27,727 nt of DNA, from NCBI GenBank assembly GCA_964497615.1, contig CAZCEC010000082.1, positions 1 to 27,727 of the forward strand. Direction: 5' to 3'. Source of the stretch: CAZCEC01 sp964497615. GTDB taxonomy: Bacteria > Chloroflexota > Anaerolineae > Anaerolineales > UBA6663. The notes beneath the pieces are model-generated. The model searched no databases and had not been told where the DNA came from. It worked only from the letters and a program-made list of their open reading frames with translations. Positions 8,060 through 15,504 of the stretch are shown here, in pieces. The position numbers and the translations under genes were made by a program. Numbering within the stretch: position 1 is the first letter of the stretch; the number at the start of each line of letters is the position of its first letter.

Positions 8060-8149
8060 GCAAATGGCAACGGATTTTGTAACGGATGTAGCAGATTGGG
8101 CGTTGGTCATCTTCGGCAGGATGGCCATCCAGAGAACCGAGGGCGGGTC

Positions 8150-8228
8150 AGATTCCTCGGCAAGAACGGCCTCGGAATGACTGGGCCAAGGTGCCGTGGC
8201 AAAAACAGGCGGGGAATGACTGGGCCAC
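8150..8228. repeat. Interspersed imperfect palindrome, tandem copies 2 and 3
   Basis: A good copy (8150-8181) is followed by a degenerate one. Both end in GGAATGACTGGGCCA, about 38 bp apart. Confidence 0.72.
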
Positions 8229-8232
8229 GATT

Positions 8233-8295
8233 GCCGGGCAACCCCGCCACTCAGCGCCGGCAGAGAAGCACCTCGGAGTAACGGGGTTGCCCGGC
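8233..8295. repeat. 14-bp perfect inverted repeat downstream of the MFS gene
   Basis: GCCGGGCAACCCCG (8233-8246) and its exact complement (8282-8295) enclose 35 bp. The enclosed bases look like a degraded GATTCCTCGG element. It lies 24 bp past the MFS stop but has no T-tract on the minus strand, so it is not a standard terminator. Confidence 0.8.
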
Positions 8296-8319
8296 GGGCT
8301 CAGTCAGGGGAGGGCGACA

Positions 8320-9606
8320 TTAGTCCTCGGCAGAGGCAGCTACCGGGGCGAGGCGGCGCGGGAGGCCAATGAGGAGGGCAATAGGCCCCAACATGAGGAG
8401 CCACATGGTCACGGGCAGGCCGGCGACTTCGGCGACGAGGCCCAGGAGGGCGACGACGGCGCTGCCCAGGAGGCCAAAGATCGAGCCGACAGCCATGGCG
8501 GTGCCGGACTGGCCGGGCATGGCGGTGTAGAGCTGACCCGCAAGGATGGCATACCAGCCCGAGTTAAACAGGCCCATGAGGGCGAGGAGCACGAGCTTGA
8601 CCCAGAAGCCAGGCAGGAGCAGGAAGGCGGCGAAGAGCACCAGCATGAGGGCGGCGCTGAAGCGCAGATAGACGAGGCCGCGCACCCGTTCGAGCAGAGG
8701 GATGAGGAGGGCGTCGCCCAGAAGGCCGACGGCTGACCAGACGGCGACGGCGACACCGGCCCAGAAGGGGGAGACGCCGACAACATCTACGAAGTAGAGG
8801 GCGAGGAAGCCCAACAGGACGTCGAGCATGAAGTCGCTGAAGTCGAGCAGGATGAGCCAGCGGAGCACTTCGCGGCGGCGGAGAGCGGCGAAGGCGGCGC
8901 GGAAGCCGAGGCGGAGCTGGGCAAAACGGCCCCCTGCCCCAGTAACAGCGTCATCAGGGACGGGGGAAGCATGGTGCGCAGCAGGCCGCAGGCGGCGCCA
9001 GACGACGAGGGCGAGGCCGAAGGCGAGGGCGGCGAGGACAAAGTAGACCCCGCGCCAGCCGAGGCCGAGGGCGAGGCCAAGGCCCAGAAGGAACGGGCCC
9101 GCGACGACGCCGATGGAGCCGGCCAGGGTCCAGCGGGCCATGAGGTGCTCGTGGCGGGCGGGGTCGTGGTCCATGAGGGTGGCCTGGGAAAGGCTGACGA
9201 AGGCGCCCGAGGCCGGGTAGAAAAGGACGGTGGCGGCCAGGAGGAAGGCGAAGCCGGGTGCCAGACCGGTGAGAGTCATGGCGAGGGCGAAGCACAGACC
9301 GCCGCCCACGATCAGGACCCAGCGCTTCCAGGTGTCGCCCAGGATGCCCAGGACCGGCTCGACGAAGCTGGAGACGATGCCGGGCACGCCTTGCAGCAGG
9401 CCGATCTGGAGATAGGTGAGGCCGAGGTCGTCGCGGATGAGGGGCCAGGCGGCCTCGCCGACGCCAAAGGCAAGCTCGTCGAGGAACTCGACGGCAAGGA
9501 GGAGCAGGATGAAGCCAACCGGGCGGCGCAGGGCGCGGCGAAGACGACCGAGGCGGCTGCGCGGCGTAGGCGAATCAGATTCGGTTGTTGGACTCAAGGC
9601 AGACAT
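8320..9606 (-). CDS. Major facilitator superfamily transporter
   Basis: A 428-aa inner-membrane protein with about 12 hydrophobic helices in two halves separated by a charged loop (around WRRLRPAAHHASPVPDD). The first half contains the MFS loop-2/3 pattern GILGDTWKRW (like GxLaDrxGRk), and YLQIGLLQGVPGIVSS is an MFS helix 2 type segment. Such proteins move small solutes or drugs by proton exchange; the overall look is closest to fosmidomycin-resistance/efflux-type members, but the substrate cannot be read from sequence. The start at 9606 has AGAGGTGG 5 bases upstream. A minus-strand ATTATA (TATAAT) at 9745-9750 and the palindrome at 9726-9738 are possible control elements. It appears monocistronic. 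Confidence 0.9.
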   Translation of the reverse strand: MSALSPTTESDSPTPRSRLGRLRRALRRPVGFILLLLAVEFLDELAFGVGEAAWPLIRDDLGLTYLQIGLLQGVPGIVSSFVEPVLGILGDTWKRWVLIVGGGLCFALAMTLTGLAPGFAFLLAATVLFYPASGAFVSLSQATLMDHDPARHEHLMARWTLAGSIGVVAGPFLLGLGLALGLGWRGVYFVLAALAFGLALVVWRRLRPAAHHASPVPDDAVTGAGGRFAQLRLGFRAAFAALRRREVLRWLILLDFSDFMLDVLLGFLALYFVDVVGVSPFWAGVAVAVWSAVGLLGDALLIPLLERVRGLVYLRFSAALMLVLFAAFLLLPGFWVKLVLLALMGLFNSGWYAILAGQLYTAMPGQSGTAMAVGSIFGLLGSAVVALLGLVAEVAGLPVTMWLLMLGPIALLIGLPRRLAPVAASAED

Positions 9607-9725
9607 AGACCACCTCTTGGCACGGATGGAAGACGGATACGGCGAACAACGTCGTCCGGCCAGAGGCGGCGGGGCACGCGCAGGGTGGGCGCGGGTGGAG
9701 AGTTACCGGGGGGGATGGAACTGGT

Positions 9726-9738
9726 ATGCGCAGCGCAT
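9726..9738. promoter_or_regulatory. Palindrome upstream of the MFS gene, possible operator
   Basis: ATGCGC-A-GCGCAT is a perfect 13-bp palindrome located just downstream of a minus-strand TATAAT (9745-9750), where transcription would begin. No good -35 is seen, so the promoter is weakly supported. Confidence 0.35.
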
Positions 9739-9763
9739 GGCGGCATTATAGCATGGCGCGGGC

Positions 9764-9797
9764 AAATAAAAAGCCCCGGCCGCTACGGGCCGGGGCT
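9764..9797 (-). terminator. Intrinsic terminator of the cold-shock gene
   Basis: A 10-bp stem (AGCCCCGGCC with GGCCGGGGCT) around GCTACG is followed on the minus strand by TTTTTATTT. It lies 20 bp past the stop of the cold-shock gene. Confidence 0.92.
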
Positions 9798-9816
9798 GGG
9801 GTGATCGGCGGTGACG

Positions 9817-10095
9817 TCAGGCCGTCTCTTCCGCTTCGGCGGCGGGCAGGTCCATTTCGCCCGCGTCGGTTTCTTCCTGCTTGGACAGGTCCACGACGTC
9901 GGCGGCCTGGGGCCCCTTGGGCGAGTCCTCGATGGAGAACTCCACCCGCTGGCCCTCCTCAAGGTTGCGGTAGCCGTCGCCGTTGATGGCGGAGAAGTGG
10001 ACGAAGACGTCCTTTTCGCCGCTGTCGGGGCTGATGAAGCCGTAGCCCTTGACGCGGCTGAACCACTTAACCGTACCCAATATGCGAGTGCTCAT
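9817..10095 (-). CDS. Cold-shock domain protein with acidic C-terminal tail
   Basis: A 92-aa single-stranded nucleic-acid-binding protein, an RNA chaperone. The cold-shock domain covers residues 1-68: GTVKWFSRVKGYGFI holds RNP1 (KGYGFI) and VFVHFSAI holds RNP2. The tail, about 24 residues (QEETDAGEMDLPAAEAEETA), is strongly acidic and goes beyond the usual 65-70 residues. The open frame reaches 10185, but the ATG at 10095 has a GGAGG site and begins exactly where the domain does. A promoter at 10284-10312 predicts a leader of about 180 nt, as in classic cspA mRNAs, and a terminator-like hairpin sits within it. The gene diverges from the thiamine operon. Confidence 0.93.
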   Translation of the reverse strand: MSTRILGTVKWFSRVKGYGFISPDSGEKDVFVHFSAINGDGYRNLEEGQRVEFSIEDSPKGPQAADVVDLSKQEETDAGEMDLPAAEAEETA

Positions 10096-10182
10096 GTGGC
10101 TGGGGCCTCCTTCTTTACCCCATCTGAACGAGCGAGGCCGCGGAATTGCCGTCCAGTGGCCGACGCAGGCAGCGCGGGTAAA

Positions 10183-10217
10183 CAAAAAATCGCCAGGACC
10201 TGAGCGGTGGCTGGCGA
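10183..10217 (-). terminator. Terminator-like hairpin inside the cold-shock leader
   Basis: On the minus strand a 7-bp stem (TCGCCAG with CTGGCGA), with a smaller ACC/GGT stem in its loop, is followed by TTTTTTG. It lies about 60 nt after the predicted start site and 88 nt before the ATG. It could attenuate the gene or end a small RNA. Confidence 0.7.
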
Positions 10218-10283
10218 AATCGGTTTACAGGCGCTGCATAACGGCGGACATCGGAACAGACGACGGACCTCGGAGTGCGCGGC

Positions 10284-10312
10284 AGGATACCATGTTTTTT
10301 TTGGAAGGTCAA
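10284..10312 (-). promoter_or_regulatory. Promoter of the cold-shock gene
   Basis: Minus-strand TTGACC (10307-10312) and TATCCT (10284-10289) are 17 bp apart, with an A8 run in the spacer. Transcription should begin near 10277. It diverges from the thi promoter 27 bp away. Confidence 0.78.
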
Positions 10313-10338
10313 TCTGAATTATTACGGGACGGAAGACA

Positions 10339-10367
10339 TTGACAGGAGCCCGAGGGGGGCCTACAAT
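10339..10367 (+). promoter_or_regulatory. Promoter of the thiamine operon
   Basis: TTGACA (10339-10344) and TACAAT (10362-10367) are separated by 17 bp. The start site is predicted near 10374, just ahead of the TPP riboswitch. Confidence 0.87.
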
Positions 10368-10385
10368 GCCCGCCAGAACGATCAT

Positions 10386-10490
10386 TTCTGACGGGAGCTC
10401 GGTGAAACCGGGCTGAGAGGGCTCCTGCCCGCGGCAAGCGGCTACGGGGCCGACCGTAGGAACCTGACGGGTAATGCCGGCGGAGGGAAG
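10386..10490 (+). ncRNA. TPP riboswitch (THI element)
   Basis: The conserved parts of the thiamine pyrophosphate aptamer occur in order: stem P2 (GGAGC with GCTCC), P3 (CGGT-GAA-ACCG), the GGCTGAGAGGG pyrimidine-sensing loop, a further CTACGG/CCGTAG stem, GAACCTGA, and the pyrophosphate-sensing CGGGTAATGCCGGCGGAGGGA. TPP binding should lower expression of the downstream kinase and transporter. The 3' end of the aptamer contains GGAGGG, the only ribosome site for the first gene, so translational block is possible. A terminator-like hairpin right after the start codon also allows transcriptional control. The P1 stem is weak by eye. Confidence 0.95.
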
Positions 10491-10494
10491 CGCT

Positions 10495-11190
10495 ATGACC
10501 AACACCCTCCCCCAGGGTGTTTTTTCTTCTCCCCCCCTGAGGGGGCCCGCCCAGCGGGCCATCATCTTTGCGAACGGACCCTTAAGCGATCCGGCCTCGG
10601 CGCGCGCCAGCCTGCGGCCGGGCGACCGGCTGATTGCAGCAGACGGAGGCCTGCGCCACCTGGAGGCGCTGGGCCTGACGCCGGACGTGCTGGTGGGCGA
10701 CTTGGACTCGGTGGAGCCGGCCGACACGGCGCGGCTGGAGGCGAGCGGGGTGCCGGTGCGGCGCTACCCGGCGCGCAAGGACGAGACGGATCTGGAGCTG
10801 GCGCTGCGGCTGGCGCTGGACGAGGGCGCGGGCGAAGTGGTGATTCTGGGCGGGCTGGGAGGGCGGTGGGACCAGACGCTGGCGAATTTGCTGCTGCTGG
10901 CGCACCCGGACTTTCGCGCGGCGCGGGTGCGGCTGTTGGACGGCGCGCAGCAGGTGTACCTGGTGCAGGGGGAGACGCGCATCGAGGGGCGGCCGGGCGA
11001 CACGGTGTCGCTCATCGCGCTGGGCGGCGACGCGCACGGGGTGACGACACAGGGGCTGGAGTATCCGTTGATGGAGGGGACGCTGCCGTTCGGGAGCACG
11101 CTGGGGATCAGCAATGTGCTGGCGGGCGAGCGGGGGATGGTGCGGGTGAGGGAAGGGGTGGTGGCGTGTGTGGTGGGCGGGGAAGGATGA
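10495..11190 (+). CDS. thiN: Thiamine pyrophosphokinase
   Basis: Transfers pyrophosphate from ATP to thiamine, giving the cofactor TPP directly from imported vitamin. Recognised by IIFANGPL, AADGGLRHL, VGDLDSV, KDETDLELAL and the catalytic-site segment GGLGGRWDQTLANL, then the C-terminal beta domain with VSLIALGGD and TLGISNVL. Length is 231 aa from the ATG at 10495. An ATG at 10474 lies inside the riboswitch core and is unlikely. Residues 2-20 precede the conserved fold, have unusual C-rich codons, and are encoded by a terminator-like hairpin; no ATG, GTG or TTG exists between it and the first conserved strand. The stop TGA lies in an AAGGATGA repeat. First gene of the riboswitch operon. Confidence 0.95.
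   Translation: MTNTLPQGVFSSPPLRGPAQRAIIFANGPLSDPASARASLRPGDRLIAADGGLRHLEALGLTPDVLVGDLDSVEPADTARLEASGVPVRRYPARKDETDLELALRLALDEGAGEVVILGGLGGRWDQTLANLLLLAHPDFRAARVRLLDGAQQVYLVQGETRIEGRPGDTVSLIALGGDAHGVTTQGLEYPLMEGTLPFGSTLGISNVLAGERGMVRVREGVVACVVGGEG
10501..10530 (+). terminator. Intrinsic-terminator-like hairpin overlapping the thiN start
   Basis: AACACCCT and AGGGTGTT form a perfect 8-bp stem with a C5 loop, followed by TTTTTTCTTCT. It starts three bases after the ATG. A second hairpin (GGCCCGC with GCGGGCC, 10544-10560) follows. Position right behind the riboswitch suggests ligand-controlled termination. Confidence 0.8.
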
Positions 11191-11290
11191 AGGATGAAGG
11201 GGGGACGACGGACGACGAAGGACGAAGGACGAAGGATGGACGACGAAAAGGAAGGATGGACGAAGAAGGGGAAGGATGGAGGAGTGCAGT
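11187..11290 (+). repeat. Purine-rich low-complexity tract between thiN and thiB
   Basis: Irregular copies of AAGGATGA, GACGAAGGAC and GGAAGGATGGACGA run for about 100 bp, almost entirely purine with interspersed C. They fill the 128-bp gap, and the first unit holds the thiN stop codon. Confidence 0.85.
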
Positions 11291-11318
11291 GAGGGGAGCG
11301 GATCGAGGAGAGGGTGAG

Positions 11319-12449
11319 ATGAAGCTGAGGTTGCGGCGAGGAACGAGGCGGGGGGGGGGGCGGCGCGGGGAGATTGGGCCGCGGGGGGGAGTGTTGGCAG
11401 TGGGCGCGGTGATGGCGGCGCTGGCCGGGCTGACGGCGTGCGGGCTGGCGGGGGGCGGCACGGCGACGCCCAGCGGGCCGCGGACGCTGACGGTGATGAC
11501 GCATGACTCGTTTGCGATCAGCGATGAGGTGAAGGCGGAGTTCGAGGGGGCGCATAACGCGACGGTGCAGTTCCTTAAGTCGGGGGATGCGGGCGAGACG
11601 CTGGGCAAGGCGATCCTGGCGCGGGGCAATCCGCTGGCGGATGTGCTGTACGGGGTGGATAACACGCTGTTGAGCCGGGCGCTGCGGGAGGACATCTTCG
11701 AGGCGTATGAGTCGCCGGTGCTGGCCGATATCCCGGATGAGTTCGAGCTGGATGCAGCGCACGGCGCGCTGCCGGTGGACTATGGGGATGTGTGCCTGAA
11801 CTACGACAAGGCGTACTTCGAGGCGGCCGGGATCGCGCCGCCGGGGAACCTGGAGGACCTGGTGAAGCCGGAGTATGCAGGGCTGACGGTGGTGGAGAAC
11901 CCGGCCAACTCGTCGCCGGGGCTGGCGTTTTTGCTGGCGACGGTGGGGCACTTTGGCGACCCGGGCTATCTGGACTATTGGCGCGACCTGAGGGCGAACG
12001 ATGTGCTGGTGGTGAATGACTGGGAGACGGCCTACTACACCGAGTTCAGCGGGTCGTCGGGGAAGGGGCCACGGCCAATCGTGGTGTCGTACGGGTCCAG
12101 CCCGCCGTTCGAGGTAATCTACGCGGAGACGCCGCTGGACGACGCGCCGACCGCGGCGGTGACGGGCACGGGGAGCTGCTTCCGGCAGATCGAGTTCGTG
12201 GGCATCTTGCGGGGGACGGCGAACCGCGACCTGGCGGAGGCATGGGTGGACTTCATGCTGGGGCCGCGCTTTCAGCAGGACCTGCCGCTGCAGATGTTCG
12301 TGTTCCCGGTGAACCCAAAAGCGCCGCTGGACGAGACGTTCGTGAAGTACCTGGCGGTGCCGGACGAGCCGGCGTACGTAAGCCCGGAGGCCATCGCGGA
12401 GAACCGGGAGAAGTGGGTGGAGGCGTGGACGGAAGCGGTGCTGCGGTAG
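11319..12449 (+). CDS. thiB: Thiamine ABC transporter substrate-binding lipoprotein
   Basis: A 376-aa extracytoplasmic receptor that captures thiamine (or its phosphates) and delivers it to ThiP. The mature part matches ThiB: LTVMTHDSFAISDEV, NATVQFLKSGDAGETL, PLADVLYGVDNTLL, VPLDYG-like LPVDYGDVCLNYDK, and GSCFRQIEFVGIL near the C-terminus. The N-terminus has an Arg-rich segment, a hydrophobic stretch and the lipobox LTAC (Cys41). The frame stays open upstream to 10866, but the ATG at 11319 is preceded by a GGAG-rich ribosome site and directly precedes the signal peptide. An 11-G run (11350-11360) lies in codons 11-14, so a slip of one G would abolish the protein. Second gene of the operon. 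Confidence 0.94.
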   Translation: MKLRLRRGTRRGGGRRGEIGPRGGVLAVGAVMAALAGLTACGLAGGGTATPSGPRTLTVMTHDSFAISDEVKAEFEGAHNATVQFLKSGDAGETLGKAILARGNPLADVLYGVDNTLLSRALREDIFEAYESPVLADIPDEFELDAAHGALPVDYGDVCLNYDKAYFEAAGIAPPGNLEDLVKPEYAGLTVVENPANSSPGLAFLLATVGHFGDPGYLDYWRDLRANDVLVVNDWETAYYTEFSGSSGKGPRPIVVSYGSSPPFEVIYAETPLDDAPTAAVTGTGSCFRQIEFVGILRGTANRDLAEAWVDFMLGPRFQQDLPLQMFVFPVNPKAPLDETFVKYLAVPDEPAYVSPEAIAENREKWVEAWTEAVLR

Positions 12450-12485
12450 AAGGATGAGTTATGAAGGATGAAGGATGAAGGCGGG
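12450..12485 (+). repeat. AAGGATGAA repeat at the thiB-thiP junction
   Basis: Three AAGGATGA-type units fill the 25-bp gap. They supply both the AAGG ribosome-site-like bases and the ATG of thiP. Confidence 0.8.
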
Positions 12486-14400
12486 AGGCGTTTCACGCGC
12501 CTGGCTGTTGGTTCCGGCGGCGGTGTTCCTGGCGGTGTTCTACTTTTTCCCGCTGGCGGAAATCCTGCGGGCGAGCGCGGCGCGGGCGGAAGCCGGGCTG
12601 TGGGGGGCGGTGAGGGAGGTGGCGGGGTCCAGCGCGCTGCGGGGGGTGTTTGGGTGGACGGTGTGGCAGGCGGCCCTCTCGACGGCGGCGACGCTGGCAG
12701 TGGGGCTGCCGGGCGCGTACCTGCTGGCGCGCTACCGGTTTCCGGGGCAGGGGCTGCTGCGGGCGCTGACGGCCATACCGTTCGTGCTGCCAACGCTTGT
12801 GGCAGCGGCGGGGTTCAATGCGCTGTTGGGGCCGCGCGGCTGGGTGAACCTTGGGCTGATGTGGGCGCTGGGGCTGGACACACCGCCGCTGAGCCTGACC
12901 AACAGCCTGGGGGCCATCGTGCTGGCGCACGTCTTCTACAACACGACCATCGTGCTGCGGCTGGTGGGGGACTTCTGGTCGCGGCTGGACCCGAAGCTGG
13001 GCGCGGCGGCGCGGATGCTGGGGGCCAGCCGGTGGACGGCGTTCCGCATGGTGACGCTGCCGCTGCTGATGCCGGCGATTGGCGCGGCGGCGCTGCTGGT
13101 CTTCATCTTTGACTTCACCAGCTTTGGGGTGATCCTGGTGCTGGGTGGGCCGCGGTTCGCGACGCTGGAGACCGAAATCTACCGGCAGACCATCAACCTG
13201 TTCAACCTGCCAGTGGCGGCGGTGCTGGCGCTGGTGCAATTGGGCTGCACGCTGGGGCTGACGGCGGCTTATGCGGGGCTCTCGCGGCGGCTGACGGTGC
13301 CGCTGAATCTGCGGGCGGGGCGGGATACGCGGCGGCCCTTGCGTACGAGGCGCGAGAAGGTTGGTGCGGGGCTGCTGATTGGGCTGTTGGTGGCACTGCT
13401 GGTGGGGCCGATGGCGGCGCTGGCGGTGCGGTCGGTGGCACGGCTGGAGGCGGAGCGCGGGCAGGCCGGGCCGGTGGAGCGCGGGCTGACGCTGGCGTAT
13501 TACCAGGAGTTGTGGGTCAACCGGCGCAATGACTTCTTCTATGTGCCGCCGAGCGCGGCGATGGCGAACTCGCTGCGGACGGCGGGGCTGACGGTGGTGC
13601 TGGCGCTGGGGTTGGGGCTGCCGGCGGCGTGGGCGGTGGCTGGCGACGAAAGACGGAAGACGAAGGACGGAGGACGGGGGACGGGGGACGACCGGCGCGG
13701 GACGAAAGACGAAGGACGAAAGACGAAGGACGAAAGGCAGACGACGACCGACGACGGACGACCGACGACGGAAGGCGGAGTGCTGAAGGCAGGAGGCGGA
13801 AGGCAGGAGGCGGGAGGCAGGGGGGCAGGGGGGCAGGCTAGACGAGGAATTAGGGATTGGAGATGGGGGAGTGGGGACTGGGGTACGGCAGTGGATGCGG
13901 TGATGATGCTGCCGCTGGGGACGAGCGCGGTGACGCTGGGGCTGGGGTTCATCGTGGCGCTGGACACGCCGCCGCTGGACCTGCGCGCCTCGCCGGTGCT
14001 GCTGCCGCTGGCGCACACGCTGGTGGCGCTGCCGTTCGTGATGCGGAGCCTGCTGCCGGCGCTGCGGAGCATCCGGCTGCGGCTGAGGCAGGCGGCGCGG
14101 GTGCTGGGAGCGTCGCCGGGACGGGTGTGGCGGGAGGTGGATTTGCCGCTGGCGGGGCGGGCGGTGATCGTGGCGGCGACGTTTGCGTTCATGATCTCGC
14201 TGGGGGAGTTTGGGGCGACGGCGTTGATTGCGCGGCCGGAGACGCCCACGGCGCCGGTGGTGATCTATCGGCTGATAGGGATGCCGGGGGCGCTGAACTA
14301 TGGGCAGGCGCTGGCGCTGAGCACGATCTTGATGGGGGTGTGCGGGGCGGGGATATTGGCGATTGAGCGGCTGAGGGTGGGCGACGTGGGGGAGTTCTGA
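12475..14400 (+). CDS. thiP: Thiamine ABC transporter permease with in-frame low-complexity insertion
   Basis: A 641-aa two-domain inner-membrane permease, the thiamine channel. Each half carries an EAA loop that contacts the ATPase: AARMLGASRWTAFRMV near 180 and AARVLGASPGRVWREV near 540. Helices such as IPFVLPTLVAAAGFNALLG and MMLPLGTSAVTLGLGFIVAL match ThiP. Family members are usually about 530-560 aa. The excess is explained by residues 391-470, a charged repeat (DERRKTKDGGRG..., then a Gly/Arg-rich part) inserted between WAVAG and TAVDAVMM. The site is a short cytoplasmic loop ahead of a helix in the second half, so function may survive. The ATG at 12475 comes from an AAGGATGA repeat. 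Confidence 0.93.
   Translation: MKAGGVSRAWLLVPAAVFLAVFYFFPLAEILRASAARAEAGLWGAVREVAGSSALRGVFGWTVWQAALSTAATLAVGLPGAYLLARYRFPGQGLLRALTAIPFVLPTLVAAAGFNALLGPRGWVNLGLMWALGLDTPPLSLTNSLGAIVLAHVFYNTTIVLRLVGDFWSRLDPKLGAAARMLGASRWTAFRMVTLPLLMPAIGAAALLVFIFDFTSFGVILVLGGPRFATLETEIYRQTINLFNLPVAAVLALVQLGCTLGLTAAYAGLSRRLTVPLNLRAGRDTRRPLRTRREKVGAGLLIGLLVALLVGPMAALAVRSVARLEAERGQAGPVERGLTLAYYQELWVNRRNDFFYVPPSAAMANSLRTAGLTVVLALGLGLPAAWAVAGDERRKTKDGGRGTGDDRRGTKDEGRKTKDERQTTTDDGRPTTEGGVLKAGGGRQEAGGRGAGGQARRGIRDWRWGSGDWGTAVDAVMMLPLGTSAVTLGLGFIVALDTPPLDLRASPVLLPLAHTLVALPFVMRSLLPALRSIRLRLRQAARVLGASPGRVWREVDLPLAGRAVIVAATFAFMISLGEFGATALIARPETPTAPVVIYRLIGMPGALNYGQALALSTILMGVCGAGILAIERLRVGDVGEF
13645..13884 (+). repeat. 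About 240-bp composite low-complexity repeat inside thiP
   Basis: Three flavours follow each other: GACGAAGGACGAAAGACG-type units (13645-13770), GGCAGGAGGCGGAAGGCAGG-type units (about 13785-13840), and GGGATTGGAGATGGGGGAGT-type units (about 13850-13880). The whole tract is stop-free in the thiP frame and of a length divisible by three. Confidence 0.87.
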
Positions 14401-14440
14401 GACTAGAGGTCGAAGGTCAGAAGTCAGAGGGCGGACGGGC
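14401..14440 (+). repeat. Low-complexity tract between thiP and thiQ
   Basis: Short AGGTCGAAGGTCAGAAGTCAGAG-like units fill most of the 54-bp gap. This is a fourth flavour of purine-rich repeat in the same operon. Confidence 0.6.
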
Positions 14441-14454
14441 GAGGCAGGAGGCAT

Positions 14455-15496
<1,042 letters not shown>

Positions 15497-15504
<8 letters not shown>

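Larger units (their letters stand above)
7913..8319. other. 407-bp non-coding region: promoter, leader and repeats
   Basis: No gene is visible. Next to the radical SAM start lie a C8 run (G8 on its coding strand), two direct copies of ATATCCGGC (7938-7955) and the near-palindrome CATAAAATTATG. A consensus minus-strand promoter is at 8032-8059. From 8070 on there are AACGGAT direct repeats, then degenerate tandem copies of the GATTCCTCGG element and a 14-bp perfect inverted repeat. Confidence 0.75.

Noticed and set aside
8040..8060. LexA-type box (GAAC-N4-GTTC)
   Set aside because: The sequence reads GAACAAATGAAC, a direct rather than inverted arrangement, so the Gram-positive LexA consensus is not met.
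8150..8295. Possible CRISPR-like array
   Set aside because: Units are degenerate palindromes with irregular spacing, no unique spacers and no cas genes.
10474..10476. Upstream ATG for thiN
   Set aside because: It lies in the conserved GGGTAATGCCGGCG core of the TPP aptamer and has no ribosome site.
12493..14454. 653-aa minus-strand open frame opposite thiP
   Set aside because: Arg/Gln/Pro/His-rich composition typical of antisense to GC-rich membrane genes; it crosses the repeat tract and has no domain.
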